The notes under the pieces were generated by a model. The model made no database searches, was not told where the DNA came from, and saw nothing but the letters and a program-made list of their open reading frames with translations. From positions 1 through 64,000 of the forward strand of contig CANQRM010000001.1 in the NCBI GenBank assembly GCA_947626265.1: a stretch of 64,000 nucleotides of DNA, in the 5' to 3' direction. Position numbers and translations under genes: made by a program. The DNA comes from an uncultured Oscillospiraceae bacterium (lineage in GTDB: Bacteria; Bacillota; Clostridia; Oscillospirales; Oscillospiraceae). Shown here piece by piece: positions 41,380 to 49,579 of this stretch. Position 1 is the first letter of the stretch. The number at the start of each line of letters is the position of its first letter.

Positions 41380-41795
41380 GCGAAAAGTTGCCAGAGAATG
41401 TGACACGCATAGATGTTGCTCGGGTGGACATGGCAGCCAGGAAGATGTGCCGTTGTGCGGAGCCGCATTACGTCGTGGACGTGCCGAACCGCCTGGTGCA
41501 TTGTGGGGTGTGCGGAGCCCTAGTGGAACCGTTCGATGCGATAAAGTACATCGCATGCCACTATGACCGGGTGAACAGGGCTATGGAGCGACAGCTGGAG
41601 GAGCGGCGCCAAATCGACGAATACAAGCCCAGGCGGGTGGTCATGAAGAAGCTGGAGGAGCTTTTCACAAAAATGGGCCGACATGATTTCGTGCCCACTT
41701 GTCCTCGGTGCGGAGAGTGTTTTGATCTAGAGGAGCTTCTTACAGTCAAATGGAAGGTACGGACACCAGATAAGCCTCACATTGAAAAGGGGTGA
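41376..41795 (+). CDS. Double zinc-ribbon phage protein
   Basis: 139 aa, ATGA overlap. Cysteines in CRCAEPHYVVDV...CGVCGALV and a second set in CPRCGECFDLEEL. A charged coiled coil joins the two. Function unknown. Confidence 0.55.
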   Translation: MSEKLPENVTRIDVARVDMAARKMCRCAEPHYVVDVPNRLVHCGVCGALVEPFDAIKYIACHYDRVNRAMERQLEERRQIDEYKPRRVVMKKLEELFTKMGRHDFVPTCPRCGECFDLEELLTVKWKVRTPDKPHIEKG

Positions 41796-42175
41796 TAGCC
41801 GTGAAGAACATTATCATTTGCGACGACTGCCAGAAAGAGTTTTCCCCTACACCGTCTGATTTCAGCGCCATAGAAGACGGAGATCTCCGGGTAGAGTTCT
41901 TCATTTGCCCTCACTGTCGGTCAAAGCACCTGTACTTTGCCTCTGACACAAAGATGCGTGAGCTGGTCCAGAAGCGTCGGAGAATCGCGGACATGATTCG
42001 AGCGGGCCAGACCAAGGGCTTCAAGCAGAAGACGCTCCGGCAGTACATACGGATGATGGACAGCGTCAAGGCCAAGCAGAAGGAGATCTACCCAGCTCTG
42101 AAAGTGCGCGGAGAGCGGCTTTTGGAGAAGCATCGAGAGGTTCTGAAAGAAGATGCAGGGGATACGTTGACATGA
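41792..42175 (+). CDS. Phage zinc-ribbon and coiled-coil protein
   Basis: 127 aa, overlap of 4 bp. IICDDCQKEFSP and FFICPHCRSKHLY form an N-terminal zinc ribbon; a basic coiled coil follows (VQKRRRIADMIRAGQ, KAKQKEIYPAL). Common small phage type, unknown role. Confidence 0.6.
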   Translation: MIAVKNIIICDDCQKEFSPTPSDFSAIEDGDLRVEFFICPHCRSKHLYFASDTKMRELVQKRRRIADMIRAGQTKGFKQKTLRQYIRMMDSVKAKQKEIYPALKVRGERLLEKHREVLKEDAGDTLT

Positions 42176-42405
42176 CCGAGGCGCTTGTGGAGATAAAGCC
42201 CGTCATCGTTGTCTGCCGCCGCGGGCACTGGATAGAGGGCGACCCCAACGGGGTGATATGCCCCTTCTGCGGAGCCTGGGAAAACCTACCGGAGCCGATG
42301 TGCCCGAACACGGATTGCCGGGCGCTGCTAGATGGGATAGTTTACCGCCGCCAACTGAACGGCGAAAAAACCGGCCTTTGGGCTGGAGGAAGGAGTAGTA
42401 AATGA
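42172..42405 (+). CDS. Small zinc-ribbon phage protein
   Basis: 77 aa, ATGA overlap. VCRRGHWIEGD, CPFCGAWENL and CPNTDC supply cysteines for a zinc ribbon. Function unknown. Confidence 0.5.
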   Translation: MTEALVEIKPVIVVCRRGHWIEGDPNGVICPFCGAWENLPEPMCPNTDCRALLDGIVYRRQLNGEKTGLWAGGRSSK

Positions 42406-42593
42406 ACAAGGAAGAAAAGACCAGGGCTGAAGCTGACTGCCTCATGGGCGGCTGCCCGTTCTTTACGGGGTATGTAAACTGCCTCAAATGTGGATTCAAC
42501 AGATATGAGGATGCCCGCCGGAAAAAGATACCTCTGACGGTGGGGCCGGATGGCCTGCGCCGGAAGTATGTCGGGAACCGGTGTGAGGACTGA
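42402..42593 (+). CDS. Small Cys-rich phage protein
   Basis: 63 aa, ATGA overlap. CLMGGCPFFTGYVNCLKCGFN is shared by a family of small phage proteins (Cys 13, 18, 27, 30); it ends YEDARRKKIPL and a few more residues. Function unknown. Confidence 0.5.
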   Translation: MNKEEKTRAEADCLMGGCPFFTGYVNCLKCGFNRYEDARRKKIPLTVGPDGLRRKYVGNRCED

Positions 42594-42608
42594 CGAAGGA
42601 GGGAAACG

Positions 42609-42839
42609 ATGGATATTCCCTACTATGGCAATGTCAGCATCCTGGGGGAGGACTTCTGTAATGGGTGCCTTGAAGCGGAGCTTATAGCTTCGACTGATTT
42701 TCTACGTGTTTGGGGCGAGAAGGCAATTGTGACCCACACAATCGCGTGTAGCCATCTGGCTATGTGCAAGCAGGTTTACAAGAACACACTGGCAAAGAAG
42801 TGCCAAGAAATCACTGAAAAAGAAAGCGAGGAAAAATAA
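42609..42839 (+). CDS. Small Cys-containing phage protein
   Basis: 76 aa, GGAGGG upstream. DFCNGCLEAELIA and a late HTIACSHLAMCKQ give four cysteines and a histidine. Function unknown. Confidence 0.5.
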   Translation: MDIPYYGNVSILGEDFCNGCLEAELIASTDFLRVWGEKAIVTHTIACSHLAMCKQVYKNTLAKKCQEITEKESEEK

Positions 42840-42841
42840 CT

Positions 42842-43042
42842 ATGAGTAGCGCGATCAACCACAAAAAGCGGAGCCGGTTTTCTGAACACGCCAAGGGCGG
42901 GGCCTTCGCCGCATCGTCCAGGAGGGCGTTCTACAACACTGCCTATGACCGGAACAATCTCAACGCCTTGGGCGCCCTGGGCCGTATGTTCCACCGCCGC
43001 TCCCCCAAGGGTGCCAACACCATCAAGCATGACGAAGGGTGA
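42842..43042 (+). CDS. Small basic phage protein
   Basis: 66 aa, very basic (KKRSRFSEHAKGG, SSRRAFYN, MFHRRSPKG), no cysteine. Starts 2 nt after the previous stop. It may bind nucleic acid. Confidence 0.5.
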   Translation: MSSAINHKKRSRFSEHAKGGAFAASSRRAFYNTAYDRNNLNALGALGRMFHRRSPKGANTIKHDEG

Positions 43043-43083
43043 GGCCTACGGGCCATGCCCAAGAAAAGTGATGGAGGTAGGAT

Positions 43084-43641
43084 ATGGAAAACAAGCATGA
43101 AGAGCGCGACCACATCATAAAGCTGGCCGCAGAAATCGGGGCCAAGACCGCGCTCAAAGCTTTCGACGAGGAGATCTCACGGGCGAAAAATGAGCGCGTG
43201 GACCGGCGGTTGCGGAACACCAAGCTCCTTTTGCGGAACTACCGAATGTTCAAGGCTCATGCGGAGAACGCGGTGTACGATGCCCAGGACATCGACGAGA
43301 GCGCCTACGATATCATCGACCTCATGTCGGACCGCTGGCAAGACAGCGAGGTATTCGTGGAGAGCATCAAACAGTCTGTTGCCCGGACCGTTACCATCGT
43401 GGCCCATGTGGACACCATGCTGGGGCTGTATGAATCGTACTGCGTCAACTCCGGGAACCAAGAGGAGGTCAGACGCTGGGAAGTGATAAAGGCCCTATAC
43501 ATAGACGAGCCTGCGGCCGGTGTCCGGCAGCTTGCACACCAATTTAACGTGACCGAGCGGACGATCTACCGGGACATCGACATCGCCTGTGAGCGTATTG
43601 CGGCGTTGATCTTCGGCATCGACGGCGTGAAGAAAGGATAG
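43084..43641 (+). CDS. Phage HTH regulator (sigma-region-4-like)
   Basis: 185 aa, AGGTAGGAT upstream. Helical N-terminus, then a C-terminal helix-turn-helix (VRQLAHQFNVTERTIYRDIDIACERI, split as helix-turn-helix). Phage proteins of this shape commonly switch on later genes. It lies mid-operon, 8.9 kb before the terminase. Confidence 0.65.
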   Translation: MENKHEERDHIIKLAAEIGAKTALKAFDEEISRAKNERVDRRLRNTKLLLRNYRMFKAHAENAVYDAQDIDESAYDIIDLMSDRWQDSEVFVESIKQSVARTVTIVAHVDTMLGLYESYCVNSGNQEEVRRWEVIKALYIDEPAAGVRQLAHQFNVTERTIYRDIDIACERIAALIFGIDGVKKG

Positions 43642-43652
43642 GTGGATAGAAA

Positions 43653-44051
43653 ATGATGCTTTATGTTGGCCGTGGTGATGTGACCATGGGGCGCACCACC
43701 ACGGATGGGGCCGGGAACGTGGTAAAACAGGTTCCCGCCAAGTATGAGGAAAAGGACGACGGGGCCTGCGTGGTGATAGGTGAGATCAACACAGAAACCG
43801 GGGAATTGGGAGATGTGACATCCTTCTACGGGGACTGGCAGGCCGCCGAGTATCTGGGTGATGTGTTGTCACGGCTGGGAAAGACCCGGCCCATAAATAT
43901 CCCCAACTTCAAGGCCATGGTGCAAAAGGCGGAAAAGGACCGCACCGAATGGGAGGACAATATCTTCTGCCAAAAATGCCGAGAGACCGGGATTATGAGC
44001 TGCCGGTTCTGCATCGTGAACGAGTGGAAGGAGGAGGTGTCTGAGCAGTGA
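43653..44051 (+). CDS. Phage protein of unknown function
   Basis: 132 aa. GDVTMGRTTTDGAGNVVKQV start, ACVVIGEINTETGEL, and a C-terminal cysteine set (FCQKCRETGIMSCRFC) likely to bind zinc. No family recognised. Confidence 0.5.
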   Translation: MMLYVGRGDVTMGRTTTDGAGNVVKQVPAKYEEKDDGACVVIGEINTETGELGDVTSFYGDWQAAEYLGDVLSRLGKTRPINIPNFKAMVQKAEKDRTEWEDNIFCQKCRETGIMSCRFCIVNEWKEEVSEQ

Positions 44052-44404
44052 AGACCGTCGATATTCTTGGCACCCCCTATAATCTTGTCACGAAGGACTA
44101 CTCCGAGGACCCGATGTTTGAACAGTACGGCAGCGGGGCCTACTGCGACAACTCTGCCAATGCCTTTGTGCTGTGCAACATAGTGACGTACCCAGGGTGG
44201 GAGCAAGCGGACCCACGGGACATCACGAATCAAGAGAAGGAGCTTCTGCGGCACGAAATCGTCCACGCCTTCCTATTTCAGAGCGGACTTTCCGCAAACT
44301 CCAACGCCACCGACGCCTGGGCCACGAACGAGGAAATGGTGGACTGGATCGCTTTGCAGGGCCCGAAGATATACAAAGCCTGGAAGGAGGCCTGTGCGCT
44401 GTGA
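44048..44404 (+). CDS. Phage HExxH metallopeptidase-like protein
   Basis: 118 aa. RHEIVHAFLFQ contains HExxH and NEEMVDWIA a later glutamate, the zincin pattern. Proteins of this size occur in many phages; substrate unknown. The stop is in a GTGA overlap with the next gene. Confidence 0.7.
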   Translation: MKTVDILGTPYNLVTKDYSEDPMFEQYGSGAYCDNSANAFVLCNIVTYPGWEQADPRDITNQEKELLRHEIVHAFLFQSGLSANSNATDAWATNEEMVDWIALQGPKIYKAWKEACAL

Positions 44405-45216
44405 AAGACAGTGACACGTGTAAGGTGACAGCCCTGGACATCAAGAAGGCACTGGCCGAGAAGCATTACATGGACTTCTTTCTCACTGAGGTCAAGAACG
44501 GCTCCACCTATTTCCCGCCGGCGGACGGGATGAAGATACTGGACGGGTTGGCGATCAAGAAAAGCTACACAAAGCCCTGCTTTACCGGGTACGAGGTCAA
44601 GGTCAGCCGAAGCGACTTTCTCCGGGACGCCAAGTACCACACCTATGCGACCCTGGTGAACATGCTTTACGTCGTCTGCCCGAAGGGGATGATCAATAAG
44701 GCGGAGCTGCCGGAGGCCGTGGGGCTCATGTATTACGACCCGGAGAAAAAGACGATCACGACCCGGAAAAAGGCCATTTTCCGCCATGTGGAATACTCGA
44801 CCGACATGTTGCTCTACATCATCTACTCCCGGCTGGACAGCGACCGTATCCCGTTTTTCTCCGACCGGAAGGAATATCTGCGGGAGTACATAGCCGGAAA
44901 GAACGACGGGCGGGAAATCGGCTATCGGCTGGGCACAAAAATGGCCTGGGAGATCACCAGCCTAAAATCAGAGATCGAATCCCTGCAACACTACAAGCGC
45001 CTGCGGGACGCCTATGCGGCGGTGGAGCGTGTTCTGCAGGAGCACGGCGTCATATTCTGGAGCTCTGACCCGGAGTATACAGCTAAAGCCCTGGACAAGG
45101 CCCTGGACAGGAAAGTACCGCCGGAGGTCGAGAGCGTGAGAAAAGATTTGGAGAGCTGCGTGGCTATGCTAAAAAAACTGGAGGATGGCGACAGAAAGGC
45201 GGCATCTGAAACATGA
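44401..45216 (+). CDS. MmcB-like PD-(D/E)XK protein
   Basis: 271 aa from a GTG overlapping the previous stop. Residues 1-150 (DGLAIKKSY, then FTGYEVKVSRSDFLRD, YVVCPKGMI) match the MmcB-like/restriction-like nuclease fold with E-x-K; the remainder is a long coiled coil. Phage copies are annotated as DNA repair-like; real activity unknown. Confidence 0.65.
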   Translation: MKDSDTCKVTALDIKKALAEKHYMDFFLTEVKNGSTYFPPADGMKILDGLAIKKSYTKPCFTGYEVKVSRSDFLRDAKYHTYATLVNMLYVVCPKGMINKAELPEAVGLMYYDPEKKTITTRKKAIFRHVEYSTDMLLYIIYSRLDSDRIPFFSDRKEYLREYIAGKNDGREIGYRLGTKMAWEITSLKSEIESLQHYKRLRDAYAAVERVLQEHGVIFWSSDPEYTAKALDKALDRKVPPEVESVRKDLESCVAMLKKLEDGDRKAASET

Positions 45217-45596
45217 ACGAAAACTGCGAGAGCTGCTTGGAGATCACAAAGAGGCCGGTGGGGTTTTACGACCGGCAGATGCCGGACGGGACCCTTCAAG
45301 GCGGGGTGATATATAACTGCGACAGCAAGACGTGCCCCGTGGCCCTGGATGCCCAGGCTGCCCATGAGCGTTCCATGGCAGAGCATAGGATGGCCAGAAA
45401 ACTGAACGCTGCTGACGGGATTGACCCCAGCGCCGCCCGTCAGGACCGCATAGATGCGAAGCTTACGATGCTGGCCATGGCCCGTAAGCTGAATGTATCG
45501 CCCTCGCTGGTGAGCGACTGGGAGCAAGAGCGGAGAGCATGGCCGAAGGATATGTACGACCGATATATGGCCGTTATTGAGAAAGAGGTTGGATAA
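45213..45596 (+). CDS. Phage protein with Cys pairs and helix-turn-helix
   Basis: 127 aa. ENCESCLEI and CDSKTC near the start, and KLNVSPSLVSDWEQERRAW near the end, which looks like an XRE-type recognition helix. Possibly a regulator. Confidence 0.5.
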   Translation: MNENCESCLEITKRPVGFYDRQMPDGTLQGGVIYNCDSKTCPVALDAQAAHERSMAEHRMARKLNAADGIDPSAARQDRIDAKLTMLAMARKLNVSPSLVSDWEQERRAWPKDMYDRYMAVIEKEVG

Positions 45597-46030
45597 TGAC
45601 AATTGACGAAACAATCAAAGTTTTATCTAACGAGCGGGCCTGTGTCATGAGAAACACGGCAGGGGCCTGTGATAGGGACTGCGCCGCCTGCGATCTTGTT
45701 TTGCCGGACAAGCTAGTAATAGACTCCTACCGGACGGCGGTAAATATTCTCCGTGCCAAGCAAGCGGAGGAAAAGGCCGAGCCGCTGACGCTGAAAGAAC
45801 TGCGGGAGATGGCAGAGCAGTGCGAGGGCGTCTATGTTGCTCACACTGACGGCAGGGAGGTATTCAGAGGCCGGAAATACTGTGCCGCAGTCCTTGATAT
45901 TGCGCCGGTATTCGGGAGCATGGGGACGCATATCCAGGCGATTTACGGGGACAAGCTCACGATGTGGGAAGACGACTACGGAAAGACGTGGCTGGCCTAC
46001 CGCCGCCCACCGAAGGAGGGGCAGACATGA
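45596..46030 (+). CDS. Phage protein of unknown function
   Basis: 144 aa, TAATG overlap. CDRDCAACDLV near residue 27 and a C-terminal strand-rich part ending WLAYRRPPKE. A typical phage accessory layout, no known role. Confidence 0.5.
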   Translation: MTIDETIKVLSNERACVMRNTAGACDRDCAACDLVLPDKLVIDSYRTAVNILRAKQAEEKAEPLTLKELREMAEQCEGVYVAHTDGREVFRGRKYCAAVLDIAPVFGSMGTHIQAIYGDKLTMWEDDYGKTWLAYRRPPKEGQT

Positions 46031-46473
46031 GAGAGATGGTGTTCAGAGGCCGCGAAAAAGGCGGGACGAAATGGTTTGAGGGCGATTTGTCCTACTTGGT
46101 CCATAACAGGCAGAAGTGTTACATCTTCCCGCCGGAAGGCTATGATAGCCCGGACCGCTATGAGGTTGACCCTGCGACGGTGGGCCAGTACACCGGACTG
46201 ACAGACCAAAATGATAAAAAGGTCTTTGAAGGGGATGTCGTGAAGATGCACTACTTTTTCGAGAACTACGCCCCTGGAACGCTTGGAGCCTTTGAGGACG
46301 AAGAAGTGCTGGATGTTGTCATCAAAATCGACAAATATGGTGTGTCCTTTGAAACGCTGGACCATGAAATGTCTGGTTACTTATGCGACTACCTCCAAGA
46401 CCCGGAGGCAGAGCTTGAGATCTTCGGCAACATCTACGACAACCCGGAACTGATGGGAGGCGAGAAGAAATGA
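46027..46473 (+). CDS. YopX-family phage protein
   Basis: 148 aa, ATGA overlap. MREMVFRGREKGGTKWFEGD, VGQYTGLTDQNDKKVFEGD and a closing EIFGNIYDNPEL are the YopX signature. YopX is a widespread phage protein without known function. Confidence 0.85.
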   Translation: MREMVFRGREKGGTKWFEGDLSYLVHNRQKCYIFPPEGYDSPDRYEVDPATVGQYTGLTDQNDKKVFEGDVVKMHYFFENYAPGTLGAFEDEEVLDVVIKIDKYGVSFETLDHEMSGYLCDYLQDPEAELEIFGNIYDNPELMGGEKK

Positions 46474-46730
46474 GGCAAGGGACCTGCAGAGCGTGTGGGG
46501 CACATATCGTCTGGATAAGGACCCAGGGCGGGAAGTCGATGCCGTGTGACGGTACGGCCCTCTACTACATAGAGAAGCCGCGCACCGGTTCAAAGAAGAT
46601 TGTGACCCCAAACGGTGAAATGCTTTCCTGTGAGTACACTGACGATATGCACTCTGCTACCGGCGTTGGCTATGCGCCTCACTGGGGGAGCTGCCGGAAC
46701 CCGAGAGCATTAAAAAGGGCGGCGAGATGA
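46470..46730 (+). CDS. Small zinc-ribbon phage protein
   Basis: 86 aa, ATGA overlap. CRACGAHIVWIRTQGGKSMPCD is a common phage zinc-finger start, with further cysteine and histidine near PHWGSC. Function unknown. Confidence 0.6.
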   Translation: MRQGTCRACGAHIVWIRTQGGKSMPCDGTALYYIEKPRTGSKKIVTPNGEMLSCEYTDDMHSATGVGYAPHWGSCRNPRALKRAAR

Positions 46731-46733
46731 CCG

Positions 46734-46952
46734 ATGTTCTGTTGCCCGATATGCAAGAGGCTCTACACCACCCATGACGGCGTAATCGTAGTAACGGCTG
46801 AAAGGCGGCAGCACCGGCGGGGTCGCATAGCCTGGAGCCGGGACGGGATATGCCTGGACTGTGCCACGAGAGAAAAGGCCAGTGCCGATGTCAAAAATGT
46901 TTCATTGCCATGTCATTGTGCAGATGCTACAATAGCAGATGTAAAATTTTAA
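46734..46952 (+). CDS. Small Cys-rich phage protein
   Basis: 72 aa. CCPICKRLY and CLDCATRE supply four cysteines; two more near the end (PCHC). It is the last gene before the early-operon terminator. Confidence 0.5.
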   Translation: MFCCPICKRLYTTHDGVIVVTAERRQHRRGRIAWSRDGICLDCATREKASADVKNVSLPCHCADATIADVKF

Positions 46953-46963
46953 TCAGATGCCAG

Positions 46964-47015
46964 AACTCCCGATTCTTGAGGCCTCGCCGGGCCTATGAGA
47001 GAATCGGGAGTTTTG
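46964..47015 (+). terminator. Terminator closing the early operon
   Basis: A perfect 13-bp stem (AACTCCCGATTCT, 46964-46976, with 47000-47012) ends in TTTT. It separates the long early operon from the membrane protein/PAPS-reductase operon. Confidence 0.85.
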
Positions 47016-47144
47016 CATATCCGCGGGAAGGAGGATATAGAGGCCTGTTTTACTCCTTGGCAGGTCTTTTCTACGCGCCCACCGGGGCCGTCGTTGTTCG
47101 CCGCTGCGACAGGGCCGGGGGCAATAAAAAAGGAGGAAAACAAA

Positions 47145-48146
47145 GTGTTTTCGCGTATTACGGACAAATTCAAGTCCAACCCCACGATGTACTATGCCAT
47201 GAGCATCACCGCCTCCTGGGCGGGTGTTGGCTCTCTGATGAACTTCCGCACCCTTGCCTATGGGACCGGCCTTATCCCCGCCATCATCTGGGGACTGGCC
47301 AACTCCGTGGCCTGTGTTCTGTTCGGGCTTATCGCCAAAAAGCTCCCCACAGTGCGGGAGCTGATGCGGACACGGGCGCTGCGGTATATTCTTGGTTTTC
47401 TGACCCTGTTCCAGTGCTGGACCAACATGACCGGCATCCGGGAGGTATTTGAGGACACGCCCCTGGGCGCCACCGGCGGCACGGTCATCACCTATGCCGT
47501 GTGCATATTCTTCATCATCCTTCTTCTGCGCCGCGGCATGATACGGAACGTGCTGACCGATAGCGGCTCTTGGGTGGCCGTGTACGGGCTTCTGTATCTA
47601 CTCACCATCCTGGCCTATATCAAATCTGGGGGCCGCGTGAACGCGGTGCCAGCCGGTACGGAATGGGTCAACATGAAGGTGGGACTGTGGAAGGGATTTT
47701 TGCTTCTGCCGGGCCCGTTTACCTACGCCTATTTCTTTGAGCTTCTGGACTACAACGACCAGAACAGCGACGCCACAAAAAAGGTCGATATTACCCGCTC
47801 ATTCCTGTTCGCCGGACTGATGTTCGGCTGGTACATGGTATTCTCCTGTGCCCTGGCCCTTACGGATTTCTCCCCGGTTCTGAATGTCATCAAGGCGGTT
47901 CTCATCACACTGGTGGCTGTGTCCAGCATATCCAGTTTCCTCTACTCTGAGTATCTGCTGTTTGGGAAAAAGCTGGGGCTGGCCGTGGACATCTTCACCG
48001 TGGGTTTCTGGCCCTTTGTGGTTCCCTTGGGCGTGATGGGCGTCTGGACCCTCATGTCGGAGATCCGCATTTACATGGTGGCCGTGCTTCTGCTCGTTGC
48101 CCTGGTGCGTCGTATGGTGCTTAAAAAGCGGGGTGTCACGGCATGA
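47145..48146 (+). CDS. Phage multi-pass membrane protein
   Basis: 333 aa from a GTG 8 nt after AGGAGG. About ten hydrophobic segments (YYAMSITASWAGVGSLM, IIWGLANSVACVLFGLI, VITYAVCIFFIILLL, VYGLLYLLTILAYI, LLPGPFTYAYFFEL, FAGLMFGWYMVFSC and others). It looks like a transporter or channel but no family is recognised. It leads a five-gene, overlapping operon with two PAPS-reductase/ParB pairs, so it may supply a substrate or sit in the same system. Confidence 0.55.
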   Translation: MFSRITDKFKSNPTMYYAMSITASWAGVGSLMNFRTLAYGTGLIPAIIWGLANSVACVLFGLIAKKLPTVRELMRTRALRYILGFLTLFQCWTNMTGIREVFEDTPLGATGGTVITYAVCIFFIILLLRRGMIRNVLTDSGSWVAVYGLLYLLTILAYIKSGGRVNAVPAGTEWVNMKVGLWKGFLLLPGPFTYAYFFELLDYNDQNSDATKKVDITRSFLFAGLMFGWYMVFSCALALTDFSPVLNVIKAVLITLVAVSSISSFLYSEYLLFGKKLGLAVDIFTVGFWPFVVPLGVMGVWTLMSEIRIYMVAVLLLVALVRRMVLKKRGVTA

Positions 48147-48925
48147 AACAGTACGTCGGGAGAAAGCAGTCCAGCAACAATGCCGACTGGCTGTATGCCG
48201 TGGAACACATCGAGGAGCTTATCTCTCCAGAGGAAGTGGAGATTTACGCGGCAAAGGCGGCTGAGCGTATCAGCCAGGCCTGCAGCGGGAAGAAAGTGGC
48301 ATATGCGTGGTCCGGCGGGAAAGATAGTATCGTCCTCGGTGACATTCTGGCAAAGCTGGGAATCACCGAGGGCTACTTCGCTTACTGCGACCTGGACTAC
48401 CCGGCCTTCATAAGCTGGGTGAAGGCCAACCGGCCGGCGGGCGTCACGATGATGCACACCGGGTACAACCTGGAATGGCTGGCCAAGCACCAGGAGCTTA
48501 TCTTTGCCACTGGGCACACTGGCCAGCGGTGGCACCAGATAAGCCAGAAGGGCCCGTTTACGGAGATGTTCTTCTCCCACGGGCTTGAACTTCTGCTCCT
48601 GGGGCACCGAGTCATCGACGGGAACGTCTGCGGCCCGGAGGGGTTCATCCGCAAGAAAACCGGTGAGGTCCGATATAACCCGCTCTATGACTGGCCGCAT
48701 GAGGCCATCCTGGGCTACATCCACTACCACGGCCTTTCGCTGCCTCCCTTCTACGGCTGGAAGGACGGCTATGTGCAGGGGACCCACGCATGGCCGGAGC
48801 GGGACCATTGCAAAACGCTCCACCAGGGCTACCAGGAAGTGTACGACATCGACAGCTCGATCATCATCGAGGCGGCGCGGTATATTCCCTCTGCGCTCGA
48901 CTTCCTCCGGGAGGTGGGCGTATGA
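48143..48925 (+). CDS. PAPS reductase-family protein (IbrA/DndC-like), copy 1
   Basis: 260 aa, ATGA overlap. AYAWSGGKDSIVLGD is the PP-loop of the PAPS reductase/DndC family; it later has LLLGHRVIDGN and EVRYNPLYDW. Such enzymes activate or transfer sulfur groups by adenylation; DndC does this in DNA phosphorothioation. Here it is coupled with a ParB-domain protein. Substrate unknown. Confidence 0.75.
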   Translation: MKQYVGRKQSSNNADWLYAVEHIEELISPEEVEIYAAKAAERISQACSGKKVAYAWSGGKDSIVLGDILAKLGITEGYFAYCDLDYPAFISWVKANRPAGVTMMHTGYNLEWLAKHQELIFATGHTGQRWHQISQKGPFTEMFFSHGLELLLLGHRVIDGNVCGPEGFIRKKTGEVRYNPLYDWPHEAILGYIHYHGLSLPPFYGWKDGYVQGTHAWPERDHCKTLHQGYQEVYDIDSSIIIEAARYIPSALDFLREVGV

Positions 48926-49578
48926 ATATCGTCACCAAGCGCCTGGACGAGCTGGTGCGCCCGGATAAGAACGTCAGAATCCATACCACAAAGCAGATTG
49001 ACGAGTATGTGCGTTCGCTGAAGATGTTTGACCAGATACGGCCCCTCATCGTTGACGAGAACGGCGTGATCCTGGTCGGCAACGGTATGTATGAGGCGCT
49101 GGTCCGCATGGGCCGGGAAACCTGCGAATGCGAGGTAAAAGAGGGTCTTACGGAGGTCCAGAAGAAAAAGCTCATGCTGGCCGACAATAAGATCTTCGAG
49201 CTGGGCATGACAGATTCCCAGGCCTTTGAGAGCATCTTAAAGGACATCGGCACGGACTTCGATATACCGGGCTACGATTCATCCATGCTAGAAATGATCA
49301 CGATGTCGTTCTCCGGCGTGGATGACTTCATAAGCAACTACGGCACATTCGGAGCCGAAGATGTAGAGCGTATCAACGGAAATACGGCTGAAACACACGT
49401 TGAGGGCGTTGCAACGGGGTTCCCTGGGCAGGCAGACCCCAACCCCATATCGAACCTAGCCCCGGCGACCCTTACGAATCCAACCCCAACAAACGGCCAA
49501 AACGGGGCCCCGGTAGAGCGGTATATAATCTGCCCCAAGTGCGGAGAGCGCATTCCCATACGCGGGGAGGTGGTCTGA
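48922..49578 (+). CDS. ParB-domain protein with zinc ribbon (IbrB-like), copy 1
   Basis: 218 aa, ATGA overlap. Residues 1-130 are a ParB/sulfiredoxin-type domain (RPDKNVRIHTTKQIDEYV, VILVGNGMYEALVRMG, KLMLADNKIFEL). A Pro/Thr-rich linker and a zinc ribbon (YIICPKCGERIPI) follow. IbrB-like ParB proteins are usual partners of PAPS-reductase proteins; the fold can bind nucleotides and DNA. Confidence 0.75.
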   Translation: MNIVTKRLDELVRPDKNVRIHTTKQIDEYVRSLKMFDQIRPLIVDENGVILVGNGMYEALVRMGRETCECEVKEGLTEVQKKKLMLADNKIFELGMTDSQAFESILKDIGTDFDIPGYDSSMLEMITMSFSGVDDFISNYGTFGAEDVERINGNTAETHVEGVATGFPGQADPNPISNLAPATLTNPTPTNGQNGAPVERYIICPKCGERIPIRGEVV

Positions 49579-49579
49579 T

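Noticed and set aside
46850-47452. 200-codon plus-strand frame around the early terminator
   Set aside because: It runs through a strong terminator hairpin and the start of the membrane protein, without ribosome site or domain.
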